From JALORV01 sp963702595 (GTDB taxonomy: Bacteria > Pseudomonadota > Gammaproteobacteria > Burkholderiales > Burkholderiaceae_F): 64,000 nucleotides of DNA. The notes beneath the pieces are model-generated. The model did no database searches. It saw nothing but the letters and a program-made list of their open reading frames with translations, and was not told the DNA's origin. The DNA lies in contig CAVPDC010000014.1 in the NCBI GenBank assembly GCA_963702595.1, positions 109,213 through 173,212 of the forward strand, given 5' to 3'. Shown in pieces: positions 1 to 8,568 of this stretch (within the stretch, counting starts at the first letter, position 1; each line of letters begins with the position of its first letter). The translations under genes and the position numbers were made by a program.

Positions 1-6
1 TTTTAG

Positions 7-591
7 GTGCCTCACTCAGAGCTGCCGTTGTCTGTCGCGCGAGTGTTGGCAACACCTGCCGACACTGATCGCCTCGGGCAGGCGCTCGCCGCCGCGAGCC
101 GCGAGCATGTGCAGGCGATCGCGCCGGTGGGGCTGCAGGTCAATCTCAGCGGCGACCTGGGCAGCGGCAAGACGGCCCTGGTGCGGGGCTGGCTGCGTGC
201 GCTGGGCGTCTCGAGCCCGGTTCGCAGTCCGACCTTCACCGTGCTGGAGCCCTACGTTATTGGGCTGGCGCCACCGGAGGCAATGGGCCGCCCGACGGGG
301 CTTGAAGTTCAGAGCGTTTCGAGCTTAGACTTCTATCACTTTGATTTTTATCGATTTGCCGATCCGTCGGAATTTTCGACGGCAGGCTTTCGTGATCTGT
401 TCGGTGCGGGCCGAATCTGTGCGATCGAGTGGCCTGAGAAAGCCGGGGAGCGCCTCCCGGGCGCCGACCTTGCGATCACGTTGCAGGTTGAAGGAGACGG
501 TCGTCGCGCGACGATGACCGCGACCAGCACACTGGGGCATGCATGCCTGGACAGCGCACTGAAGGAGTTCGACTCGACCGCCGCCGCCTGA
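7..591 (+). CDS. tsaE: tRNA threonylcarbamoyladenosine biosynthesis ATPase TsaE
   Basis: TsaE is the ATPase that works with TsaB, TsaC and TsaD to make the t6A modification at position 37 of ANN-decoding tRNAs. The Walker A motif GDLGSGKT lies at residues 49-56, followed by SPTFTVLEPY at 74-83, DFYHFDFYRF at 108-117 and the C-terminal EWPEKAGERLPGADL block at 141-155. The start is GTG close to the window edge. At 194 aa it is longer than the usual 150-160 aa, partly because about 25 residues are inserted between the SPTF segment and the YHFD segment. The 3' end overlaps amiC by 49 bases, so the two are probably cotranscribed. Confidence 0.95.
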   Translation: MPHSELPLSVARVLATPADTDRLGQALAAASREHVQAIAPVGLQVNLSGDLGSGKTALVRGWLRALGVSSPVRSPTFTVLEPYVIGLAPPEAMGRPTGLEVQSVSSLDFYHFDFYRFADPSEFSTAGFRDLFGAGRICAIEWPEKAGERLPGADLAITLQVEGDGRRATMTATSTLGHACLDSALKEFDSTAAA

Positions 592-1850
592 TCCAGGCCG
601 CCAGCGGCACGCTCGTCCTTGCGCTGACTCCGGTTCACATCGCTCGTGGCGCCACGCTGCTCGGAGTGCGCGTCTGGCCCGCCCGCGACTACACGCGAGT
701 CGCGATCGAGCACGACGCGCCATTGAAGCTCACGCACTTCGTCATTCGTGACACACCACCGCTGCGCATGGTGGTCGATATCGAAGGCATCGACCTGACG
801 CCGGCGTTCAAGGAGCTGGTTGCCAAGGTCGAGCCGAACGATCCGTACATCGGCGTGATCCGGGTCGGCCAGAATCGGCCGAAGGTCGTGCGGCTGGTCG
901 TCGAACTCAAGGAAGACGTCAAGCCGCAGGTGTTTTCCCTCGAACCGGTGGGCCCGTATCAGCACCGGCTGGTGCTGGACTTCTATCCGGTCAATCCGCC
1001 CGACCCCCTGATGGCCTTGCTGCGCGAGCAGGCGACACCGCGCGACTCGGACTTCGGCACCGCACCGCGGCCCGCCGACGAACCGCAGCCGTTGGCGCGC
1101 GCAGCGCGCCCGACACGACGCGGCGCCGATGCGGACATTCAGCGGATTCTCACGGTGGCGATCGATCCGGGTCATGGCGGCGAGGACCCCGGTGCCGTCG
1201 GCAAGGGCGGGACCTACGAGAAGACGGTGACGCTCGCCATTGCACGGCGCCTGCGCGATCAGATCGTCGCCGACAGCAGCATGCGGGTGGCGCTGACGCG
1301 CGACGGCGACTACTTCGTGCCGCTGCGCACGCGGGTCGCGAAGGCGCGCGCCGTCCAGGCGGATCTCTTCGTCTCGGTCCACGCCGATGCCTGGATCCGG
1401 CCGGACGTGCGCGGCTCGTCGGTGTTCGCGCTGTCCGAGAACGGCGCATCGAGCAGTGCCGCCGCGTGGATGGCGCGTCGCGAGAATGAGGCGGACCTCA
1501 TCGGCGGCATCAATCTCGCCTCGCACGACAGGCAACTCGCGCGCGTGCTGCTCGATCTTTCCACCACGGCGCAGATCAATGACAGCCTCAAGCTCGGCAA
1601 CTCCGTGCTGCGCGAACTCGAGCGCGTCAACCGGCTGCACAAGCCGCGCGTGGAGCAGGCGGGTTTTGCGGTGCTGAAGGCGCCCGACATTCCGTCGATC
1701 CTGGTCGAGACCGCCTTCATCAGCAATCCGGCCGAGGAAGCACGGCTGCGCGACGACGACTACCAGGAGCAGATGGCGCGTGCGATCCTGATTGGGATCA
1801 AGCGCTACTTCGCGAAGAATCCGCCGCTGGCCCGCAACCCGCTGACCTGA
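543..1850 (+). CDS. amiC: N-acetylmuramoyl-L-alanine amidase (AmiC type)
   Basis: This is a periplasmic zinc amidase that cleaves the amide bond between MurNAc and the stem peptide during daughter-cell separation. Residues 11-36 look like a twin-arginine signal (DRRRLIQ then a hydrophobic stretch ending near ARGA), which fits Tat export of AmiC in E. coli. An AMIN domain (about 37-150) should target it to the septum. The Amidase_3 domain begins near 202, with zinc ligands visible as H211 (DPGHGGEDPGA), E226, H280 (SVHADAW) and the catalytic E389 (VETAFISNP). A low-complexity linker joins the domains. It overlaps tsaE, the usual betaproteobacterial arrangement. Confidence 0.95.
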   Translation: MPGQRTEGVRLDRRRLIQAASGTLVLALTPVHIARGATLLGVRVWPARDYTRVAIEHDAPLKLTHFVIRDTPPLRMVVDIEGIDLTPAFKELVAKVEPNDPYIGVIRVGQNRPKVVRLVVELKEDVKPQVFSLEPVGPYQHRLVLDFYPVNPPDPLMALLREQATPRDSDFGTAPRPADEPQPLARAARPTRRGADADIQRILTVAIDPGHGGEDPGAVGKGGTYEKTVTLAIARRLRDQIVADSSMRVALTRDGDYFVPLRTRVAKARAVQADLFVSVHADAWIRPDVRGSSVFALSENGASSSAAAWMARRENEADLIGGINLASHDRQLARVLLDLSTTAQINDSLKLGNSVLRELERVNRLHKPRVEQAGFAVLKAPDIPSILVETAFISNPAEEARLRDDDYQEQMARAILIGIKRYFAKNPPLARNPLT

Positions 1851-1862
1851 GCGCCCACGGCC

Positions 1863-2519
1863 TCAGGCGGTCCGCCTGCGAAAAAGCTTCACCGTCGCCG
1901 CCAGCAGCAGCGGGCCGACAACCGCGGCGATCCCGACGATCAGGATGATGGCGAGGTTGTCCTTGATGATCGGCACGTTGCCAAACAGGAAACCGCCGTA
2001 CACGAGCGAGACCACCCAGATCGCCGCACCCAGCACGTTGTAGAACTGGAACCTGCGGAATTCCATGCCGGACGCGCCGGCCACCAGCGGCGCGAACGAA
2101 CGCACCACCGGCACGAAGCGCGCGATCATGACGGTCTTGCCACCGTGGCGCTCGTAGAAGTCATGCGTCCGCTTGAGCGCCGTCTGGTCGATCCAGCCGA
2201 TGGTGCCGTCGTAGACCTTCTTGCCGAGCCAGGCGCCGATGAAGTAGTTGACCGTGTTGCCGAGCACCGCCGCAACGGTGATGATCGCCATCAGCAGGTA
2301 AACGTTGAGTCCCTTGGCCTGAGCCTGCGGCAGCGCAGACACTGCGCCGGCGACGAACAGCAGTGAATCGCCCGGCAGGAACGCCATGAACACCAGCCCC
2401 GTCTCCGAAAAGAAGATCAGGAACAGAGTCACGTAGACCAGAAGCACGTTGCGCTCGACGATCGTCACGAGGAAGCGATCCATCGCGTTGAACAGGTCGA
2501 GCCAGTTGATGCCTTCCAT
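1863..2519 (-). CDS. DedA family membrane protein (VTT domain)
   Basis: DedA proteins are inner-membrane proteins implicated in undecaprenyl-phosphate or phospholipid flipping and envelope homeostasis. The conserved FxE...LPGD segment (FFSETGLVFMAFLPGD) and the second family motif (RFVPVVRS...AGASGMEFRRF) are both present, with about five hydrophobic segments and a basic C-terminus (KLFRRR). I chose the ATG at 2519, giving 218 aa and starting MEGINWLDLF. An upstream ATG at 2567 would add a proline- and arginine-rich stretch not usual for the family. The gene is convergent with amiC and divergent from mutL. Confidence 0.9.
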   Translation of the reverse strand: MEGINWLDLFNAMDRFLVTIVERNVLLVYVTLFLIFFSETGLVFMAFLPGDSLLFVAGAVSALPQAQAKGLNVYLLMAIITVAAVLGNTVNYFIGAWLGKKVYDGTIGWIDQTALKRTHDFYERHGGKTVMIARFVPVVRSFAPLVAGASGMEFRRFQFYNVLGAAIWVVSLVYGGFLFGNVPIIKDNLAIILIVGIAAVVGPLLLAATVKLFRRRTA

Positions 2520-2614
2520 CGGGAATACGGGCCGGGCGGCAGGGGGTCGTTGCGGCGCGCGGATCATACGCGACGGGTCGCGGCGCTCCCTCGAAGCCGC
2601 GCAATTCCGCTTTC

Positions 2615-2620
2615 TATAAT
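2615..2620 (+). promoter_or_regulatory. Candidate -10 box (TATAAT) of mutL, leaderless arrangement
   Basis: A perfect TATAAT ends only 7 bases before the mutL ATG at 2628. If it is a sigma-70 -10 box, transcription would start on or next to the first base of the start codon, giving a leaderless message. No convincing -35 hexamer is seen 16-18 bases upstream, and no Shine-Dalgarno sequence precedes the ATG. Confidence 0.45.
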
Positions 2621-2627
2621 CCGCACC

Positions 2628-4376
2628 ATGTCATCACTTCCCACCGCCGCGCCGATTCGCCTGCTGGCCGACGACCTCATCAGCCAGATCGCCGCCGGCG
2701 AGGTCGTCGAGCGGCCGGCTTCGGTCGTCAAGGAGCTGATCGAAAACAGCCTCGACGCCGGTGCGATGCGCATAGACGTGCGCCTCGAGGCGGGCGGCAT
2801 CAAGCGCGTGGTCGTCGGCGACGATGGCCGCGGCATTCCGCGTGCAGAACTCGCGCTCGCACTGACACGGCATGCCACCAGCAAGATCGCCAGCCTCGAC
2901 GATCTGGAGGCCGTCGAGTCACTCGGCTTCCGCGGCGAGGCGCTGGCCTCGATTGCATCGGTGGCCGATGTCGCGATCACCTCGCGCACGGCCGACGCAG
3001 CGAGCGGGTGGACGATCGACTCGGCGGGCGCGCTCGAGCCTGCCGCTGCCGTCACCGGGACCCGGATCGAGGTCGCGGACCTTTTTCACAAGACGCCGGC
3101 GCGCCGCAAGTTCCTGCGCTCGGAAGCCACCGAACTCGCACACTGCATCACGCAGGTCGAACGCATCGCCGCCGCGCATCCGCAGGTGGCCTTCAGCGTC
3201 GTGCACCAGGGACGGACCCTGCTCGCGCTCACGCCCCAATCACCCAGGGAGCGGGCGCTCGAGCTGCTGCCGGAGGAGTTCTCCTCCGCGCAACGCGAAG
3301 TCGAAGCCCAGGCGCCGGGCATCCGGCTGCACGGATGGGTGGGACATCCGACCGCGAGTCGGACGCGGCCCGATGCGCAATACTTCTTCGTCAACGGACG
3401 TTATGTGCGTGACCGGGTGCTCGCCCACGCGGTGCGCGCGGCCTATGCCGATGTCCTGCACGGCGGCAGCCAGCCGATGTACTGCCTGCACCTCACGCTG
3501 GATCCGCGTCGGGTGGACGTCAACGTTCACCCGACCAAGATCGAAGTGCGGTTCCGGGATTCCTCGGCGGTGCACCAGTTTGTCCTGCATGCGGTTCAGG
3601 CAGCCCTGGCGGAATCCGCGCACCCCGTGGCACCCCCTGCCAACGAGCCCGCGGTCAGGCCGCCGGCGCTGTGGGGCGCAACGACACAGCAGCGGCTGGG
3701 CGTCGAGCAGTCGATCGCCGAGTATCTGGCCGTAATCGCCGAGCGCCCTGCTGTAGCGCCCGCGTCGACCGCCGCGACGATGCCGCAGGGCGACATGCCG
3801 CTCGGCATCGCGATCGCGCAGTTCGCCGGCATCTATGTGCTCGCCCAGAACGAACATGGGCTCGTAGTTGTCGACATGCACGCCGCTCACGAGCGCATCG
3901 TCTACGAAAAGCTGAAGCTTCAGCTTGATGCGAGCACGATCCCGCAGCAACGGTTGCTGATCCCGCAGGTGTTCAGTGCCTCGCCGCTGGACATCGCCAC
4001 CGCGCAGGAGGAATCCGCGCTGCTGAACCAGCTCGGCGTCGACCTCGCCGCCGTCTCGCCCACCCAGCTTGCGCTGCGCGCCGTGCCGGCGCTGCTGGCG
4101 CAGGCCGACGGTGCGGCACTGGCGCGCGACCTGCTGCGCGACGTGCGCGAGTTCGGGGCCACGCGCGTGCTGACCGAGCATCGGAACGAGCTGCTGGCCA
4201 CGCTGGCTTGTCACGGCGCCGTGCGCGCCAATCGCCGCCTCACGCTGGACGAAATGAACGCACTGCTGCGCGAGATGGAAGCGACCGAGCGCGCCGACCA
4301 GTGCAACCACGGGCGCCCGACCTGGACGCAGTTGACCGTGGCCGATCTTGACCGGCTCTTCCTGCGGGGCCGCTAG
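2628..4376 (+). CDS. mutL: DNA mismatch repair protein MutL (endonuclease type)
   Basis: MutL couples mismatch recognition by MutS to strand incision. The N-terminal GHKL ATPase is complete: E36 in VKELIENSLDAG, DDGRGI at 65-70, HATSKI at 82-87, LGFRGEALASI at 99-109. The C-terminal domain carries DMHAAHERIVYE from residue 416, matching the metal-binding DQHA(x)2E(x)4E endonuclease motif except for Met in place of Gln. It also has ACHGAVR and CNHGRP (Cys559). This is the nicking type found in bacteria without MutH. The ATG at 2628 gives 582 aa. An upstream in-frame start would read through the putative promoter. Confidence 0.96.
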   Translation: MSSLPTAAPIRLLADDLISQIAAGEVVERPASVVKELIENSLDAGAMRIDVRLEAGGIKRVVVGDDGRGIPRAELALALTRHATSKIASLDDLEAVESLGFRGEALASIASVADVAITSRTADAASGWTIDSAGALEPAAAVTGTRIEVADLFHKTPARRKFLRSEATELAHCITQVERIAAAHPQVAFSVVHQGRTLLALTPQSPRERALELLPEEFSSAQREVEAQAPGIRLHGWVGHPTASRTRPDAQYFFVNGRYVRDRVLAHAVRAAYADVLHGGSQPMYCLHLTLDPRRVDVNVHPTKIEVRFRDSSAVHQFVLHAVQAALAESAHPVAPPANEPAVRPPALWGATTQQRLGVEQSIAEYLAVIAERPAVAPASTAATMPQGDMPLGIAIAQFAGIYVLAQNEHGLVVVDMHAAHERIVYEKLKLQLDASTIPQQRLLIPQVFSASPLDIATAQEESALLNQLGVDLAAVSPTQLALRAVPALLAQADGAALARDLLRDVREFGATRVLTEHRNELLATLACHGAVRANRRLTLDEMNALLREMEATERADQCNHGRPTWTQLTVADLDRLFLRGR

Positions 4377-4651
4377 CCCGGCGCCTCGCGGAGACTCCGC
4401 AGCCCACGCATCCAGCCGCCCCGTGTGCGGGCTCGATCAGTGCTTGACGACGGCGGCGAACTTCCACATTTACGCAGCCACCTCCCGCTCGATCACCGCC
4501 TGAGACCCGGCTTCGCCAATGCGATGCGCGGCACGGCGGCCGGGTTCGACGCTCATGTCGCGTCTCGATCACTGATGTTTGGGGGCTATTCCTGCCGCGC
4601 CGACTCGGCCGGCAGTCAGCGCAACACGACGGCCCTGTACATTTGACGCCG

Positions 4652-5905
4652 GTGAACCGTTCGCATTCAGATTTGCCGCCGACCACCCACGCTGACGCGC
4701 AACCGGCGGCCGCGCGAAGCCGCGCAGCCACAACCTGGATCGTGGCCGGCCTGTCGATGTTTCAGCCGCTGTCGACGGACCTTTACCTGCCGACACTGCC
4801 TGGCATCGCCTCGGACTTCTCGGCGAGCGCCGCCAGCGTGCAGTGGACGCTCTCGGCCTTCATCGGGACCTTTAGCGTCTGGCAGCTCGTGGCCGGTCCC
4901 GTATCGGACCGCTACGGACGTCGTCCGGTCATCCTCGCAGGCGCAGGCGTCTATGCGCTGGCGAGCGTCTACTGCGCGATAGCTCCCGGTGTCGGAATGC
5001 TGATCCTGGGCCGCATGTTGCAGGGGGTCGGTGCGTGCACGTGCCTCGTGGGTGTGCGTGGCATGGTGCGTGATCTCTTCACCCCGACCGACGGCGCGCG
5101 GCTGCTGGTCACCGCGGCCGGCGTGATGAGCATCGCTCCGCTGCTGGTGCCCTTGATCGGCGCACGCCTGTTCGAGGCCTTCGGCTGGCGTTCTGCATTC
5201 GTCGCCGCGACGGTGTTCGCGCTCATCCTGCTGGCCGCAACGGCGCTGGCGCTGCGCGAGACGAACGCACGGCGCAATCCCGATGCCTTGCGCCTCGGAC
5301 CCATGTTCAGTACCTACCGGGCTATCGCCCGCTCACGGGCGTTCCGCGCCTACACGCTGGTCGCCACCGCGACCTACGCGGGCCTCTTCGCTTTCATATC
5401 GGGGTCCTCGTTCGTCCTGATGCGCGTGCTGGGCCTGTCGGCCACGTCGTTCGCGCTGTCCTTCTCCAAGATGGTGGCTGGCTACCTTGTCGGCACGCTG
5501 ATCTGCCGACGCCTGGTGCTGCGCGGCCTGCAGACGACGATCCAGACCGGGGCCGTGCTGCAACTAATGGCAGGTATCACGCTGACAGCGATGGCATTGG
5601 CGGGTTGGCATGTCGCCGCTGCGATCACTGTGCCGATGTTCGTGTTCGGCGTGTCGCACGGCATCATTCAGGCGCTGGCCCAGTCCGGTGCCGTCGCACC
5701 GTTCCGGCACACAGCCGGAGCGGCCGCCGCCCTGCTCGGGTTCTGCATGATGGCCGTCGCCGCGGCAGTCGGCGTCTGGATCGGCATCAGCTACAACGGC
5801 ACCGTGTACCCGCTCACGCTCACGATCGCCGGCTGCACCGTGGTCTGCTGCGTTGTCGCCTTTACCCTGGTTCGCCGTGACGGCGATGTCTCGCATCATG
5901 GTTGA
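4652..5905 (+). CDS. Bcr/CflA family multidrug efflux MFS transporter
   Basis: This is a 12-helix major facilitator drug/H+ antiporter of the Bcr/CflA type. The TM1 signature FQPLSTDLYLPTLP, the loop 2-3 motif GPVSDRYGRRPVI and the motif C-like segment in TM5 (MSIAPLLVPLIGARL) are visible. Substrates of the family include bicyclomycin, sulfonamides and chloramphenicol; the specific substrate here cannot be read from sequence. The GTG at 4652 is preferred (417 aa); a TTG three codons upstream at 4643 is also possible. A TACATT hexamer at 4638-4643 would be a -10 box placing the RNA start near the GTG. Its end overlaps miaA. Confidence 0.9.
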   Translation: MNRSHSDLPPTTHADAQPAAARSRAATTWIVAGLSMFQPLSTDLYLPTLPGIASDFSASAASVQWTLSAFIGTFSVWQLVAGPVSDRYGRRPVILAGAGVYALASVYCAIAPGVGMLILGRMLQGVGACTCLVGVRGMVRDLFTPTDGARLLVTAAGVMSIAPLLVPLIGARLFEAFGWRSAFVAATVFALILLAATALALRETNARRNPDALRLGPMFSTYRAIARSRAFRAYTLVATATYAGLFAFISGSSFVLMRVLGLSATSFALSFSKMVAGYLVGTLICRRLVLRGLQTTIQTGAVLQLMAGITLTAMALAGWHVAAAITVPMFVFGVSHGIIQALAQSGAVAPFRHTAGAAAALLGFCMMAVAAAVGVWIGISYNGTVYPLTLTIAGCTVVCCVVAFTLVRRDGDVSHHG

Positions 5906-6824
5906 CGCGCTGATGTTGTTGGGGCCGACCGGCAGCGGCAAGAGCGCCCTGGCACTCGAGCTGGCGCTGCGTCTTCCGGTCGAGATCGTCAGCGTCGACT
6001 CGGCCCAGGTCTACCGCGGCCTTGATATCGGCACCGCGAAGCCGAGCGCGGCCGATCGCGCGGCGGTTGTCCACCACCTGCTCGACCTGCGCGACGCTGC
6101 CCAACCCTACTCTGCCGCCGACTTCGTGCGCGACGCCACGGCCGCCATCGCCGACATACGCGCGCGCGGCAAGCTCCCGCTGCTGGTCGGCGGCACGATG
6201 CTGTATGCCAAGGCGCTGCGCGAGGGCCTCTCGAACCTGCCGTCGGCCGACGAGTCCGTGCGCGCTGCCTTGACCGCCGAAGCGCGCACGCTGGGCTGGC
6301 CGGCACTGCATGCGCGGCTCGCGACGCTGGATCCGGCCACCGCCGCGCGCCTCAAGCCGAACGACTCTCAGCGCATCCAGCGCGCACTCGAGATCGTCAC
6401 CGTGACCGGAACGCCTATGTCTGCACTGCTGGCCCGCGGAGAGCCCCCGACATTGAAGACCGAGATCATCGCGTTGATGCCGCTCGACCGCGCCACGTTG
6501 CACCGCCGGATCGAGGAACGTTTCGACGGCATGCTCAAGGCCGGCTTTGTCGCCGAAGTCGAACACCTGCGGACGCGTGGCGACTTGACGCCGGAGCTAC
6601 CCTCGATTCGCAGCGTCGGCTACCGCCAGGCGTGGGCGTATCTCGAAGGCAGCGTGAGCCATGCGGCGTTCCGCGCAGCGGCGATCGCCGCCACGCGCCA
6701 AATGGCCAAGCGCCAGTTCACCTGGCTGCGGTCTCTCGCCCCTCAACTCACGCTCGATCCCGCGCGCGACGATGCGCTGCATGCTCTGAGTGACCGGCTG
6801 GCCGCCCTGGTCAACTCGCGCTGA
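5886..6824 (+). CDS. miaA: tRNA dimethylallyltransferase MiaA
   Basis: MiaA transfers the dimethylallyl group from DMAPP to N6 of A37 in tRNAs that read UNN codons. The P-loop GPTGSGKS is at residues 13-20, followed by the VSVDSAQVYRGLDIGTAKPS block, LDLRDAAQPYSAADF, VGGTMLYAKAL and QRIQRALEI. The C-terminal part includes VGYRQAW and RQFTWLR. The start overlaps the end of the upstream transporter by 20 bases. ATG codons at 5886 and 5898 are both plausible (312 or 308 aa). No Hfq gene follows, unlike in E. coli. Confidence 0.95.
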   Translation: MSRIMVDALMLLGPTGSGKSALALELALRLPVEIVSVDSAQVYRGLDIGTAKPSAADRAAVVHHLLDLRDAAQPYSAADFVRDATAAIADIRARGKLPLLVGGTMLYAKALREGLSNLPSADESVRAALTAEARTLGWPALHARLATLDPATAARLKPNDSQRIQRALEIVTVTGTPMSALLARGEPPTLKTEIIALMPLDRATLHRRIEERFDGMLKAGFVAEVEHLRTRGDLTPELPSIRSVGYRQAWAYLEGSVSHAAFRAAAIAATRQMAKRQFTWLRSLAPQLTLDPARDDALHALSDRLAALVNSR

Positions 6825-6905
6825 AGGAACGTCGTTCCGTCCGCGCGCGAGCGCGCGACACCGTAGTGCTGCCACTGGCGCTTGAAAGTCTCTCGTATCC
6901 CGGAG

Positions 6906-8081
6906 CTATTGCACCGTCCCGAGCTGCCGCGCATCGGTGACGACAAGCTGGATAAAGTGCAGTTTGCGGACCACCGGCCGCGACAGCACGAATGGGTAGA
7001 TGTCGGGCTGGCCCAGGCTGCGCGCGAGTTCGTTCAGCACCGTGATCAGCTCGAGCGAGGCGTTGAGCAGCTCCAGGAAGCGGCCGGCATCTGGATGCTG
7101 CGGATCGTAGAGGTCCTCCATCCTGAATGGCTCGAGCTGCAACTCGACATCGTCCGCCGTGAGGCCGAACCCGAGCGCCGTGTCGAGACTGTCATAGATG
7201 TGCAGGTAGTGTGCCCACGTTTCCGCCCAGTCCTCCCAGGGATGCGTCGACGCATAGGAACTGATGAAGCGGTTCGGCCAGTCGGAGGGCGGCCCGTACT
7301 CGTAGTTCGCCTTCAGAGCCGCCGCGTAGTCCGTCTGCTCATCGCCGAAGACCTGTCGAAACGCTTCATGCCACTGCGTCCCGAAGATGAGTCGATCCCA
7401 GTAGTAATGACCGATCTCGTGGCGGAAGTGTCCCAGCAGCGTGCGGTACGGCTCGCGCATGGCGTGCCGGATCTGCTCACGCTGCGCGTCGTCCGCCTCC
7501 AGCACATTGAGCGTGATCAGTCCGCCCGCATGACCGGTCAGAACGCGCGGGCCTTCGGGCGGCGAGTGCAGCAGGTCGAACGCGACTCCCTGCTCCGGAT
7601 CGCCTGAAACCTTCGATCGGACCGGCAGGCCCAGTCCCAGCAGCTGGGCCACGAGCCGGCGCTTGGCGTTCTCGATCGCGCGCCAGTAGCGCTGGTTGTC
7701 GACGTCGTTCAGATCGGGGATCGTACGGTTCAGGCGGCAGGACGCGCAGTGGGGCGTCGGGTCGTCAGCGCCGACCAACCAGTTGCACCCGGCCGGCGAC
7801 TCGAAGTTGGCGCAGCGCCGGTACTTGCGCGGTGCATCGATCTGCCCGGCCAGTTGCCAAAGCCCTTCTCCCGCGGGCAGCAGGGTCCGCACTTCGGCAA
7901 TGCCGGGGTCGTAACCGAGCGCGGCTCCGCATGCGAGGCATCGGCTGTTGAGAAAGAAGACCGGCCGCCCGCACTGACAGCGATACGAGTGTCCGTGACG
8001 CGGCAGGTTGCGTGACCGCCACTCTTTGGACAACCGCCGCGAGATGTTCTCGAAGAGGGAGTTCAACGATGTCTCCGTCAT
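6906..8081 (-). CDS. Putative zinc-binding metallopeptidase with N-terminal zinc ribbons
   Basis: This is a cytoplasmic protein of the 'putative zinc-binding metallo-peptidase' family. The N-terminus has a zinc-ribbon-like CQCGRPVF...CLACG pair (about residues 35-53). A second Cys cluster follows (CANF...GCNW...CASC, about 91-117). A HEIGH motif in LLGHFRHEIGHYYWDRL fits an HExxH zinc-peptidase site, with a downstream WAETWAHYLHI segment as a possible third ligand region. There is no signal peptide. Biological substrate is unknown for the family. It is convergent with miaA, with a GC-rich inverted repeat between them. Confidence 0.82.
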   Translation of the reverse strand: MTETSLNSLFENISRRLSKEWRSRNLPRHGHSYRCQCGRPVFFLNSRCLACGAALGYDPGIAEVRTLLPAGEGLWQLAGQIDAPRKYRRCANFESPAGCNWLVGADDPTPHCASCRLNRTIPDLNDVDNQRYWRAIENAKRRLVAQLLGLGLPVRSKVSGDPEQGVAFDLLHSPPEGPRVLTGHAGGLITLNVLEADDAQREQIRHAMREPYRTLLGHFRHEIGHYYWDRLIFGTQWHEAFRQVFGDEQTDYAAALKANYEYGPPSDWPNRFISSYASTHPWEDWAETWAHYLHIYDSLDTALGFGLTADDVELQLEPFRMEDLYDPQHPDAGRFLELLNASLELITVLNELARSLGQPDIYPFVLSRPVVRKLHFIQLVVTDARQLGTVQ

Positions 8082-8297
8082 GCGCTGGACGCATAAAGCC
8101 GCGAGCGCGCGGATGATACGCGGGGCACCGGTGCTGGCACGGACTGCGGCATCCGCCGGCAGGTTGCGTGAATTTTCGACAGCGGAGACAACGCTTAGTG
8201 CCGGGCCGGCAGGTGGATTTCGCGCTGCCTGTCGCTGGGGGGCCGAGTCACACTCACCTCGAGCTGCAACGCTTCAATGCAGACGGCGGAGGACCCG

Positions 8298-8552
8298 ATG
8301 AAACGCTACAACGGATTTGCTGCAAGACCAAGGAAACGCTACCTGGTGGTCGTTGTGATGACCCTGGCCCCCTTGATCTGGAGCTTCGCGGAGCATGGGC
8401 CGGACACGGACGCGGCGGCCGACAGCGCGTTGGCGGCGCGGCCGGACTCGGCCGGGCCGGACCACGCGATGTTGATGGCCTCCGACGTGGAGCGCGCCCT
8501 GCCCGTCCCGCAACGCGCCCTGCCGGAGTCACTGACTCACGCCACGCTCTAG
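8298..8552 (+). CDS. Small hypothetical protein with one membrane segment
   Basis: This 84-aa reading frame starts with ATG preceded by a strong Shine-Dalgarno sequence (GGAGGA, spacing about 5). A basic N-terminus (MKRYNGFAARPRKR) is followed by a hydrophobic segment (residues 15-30) and a negatively charged, alanine-rich tail. It could be a secreted or membrane-anchored peptide with its C-terminus outside. No family is recognised. It lies between the metallopeptidase, which is divergent, and the PurM-like gene, which is convergent. The ribosome-binding site and signal-like start support it, but there is no homology evidence. Confidence 0.5.
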   Translation: MKRYNGFAARPRKRYLVVVVMTLAPLIWSFAEHGPDTDAAADSALAARPDSAGPDHAMLMASDVERALPVPQRALPESLTHATL

Positions 8553-8568
8553 GTCGCGCAGGCCGCGC

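Noticed and set aside
348..1640. 430-codon minus-strand frame opposite tsaE and amiC
   Set aside because: amiC on the plus strand has intact zinc ligands and a Tat-like signal; the reverse frame has no domain.
4377..4651. Short plus-strand frame in the mutL-MFS gap (from about 4425)
   Set aside because: No ribosome-binding site, no hydrophobic or domain signal, and it runs into the MFS start.
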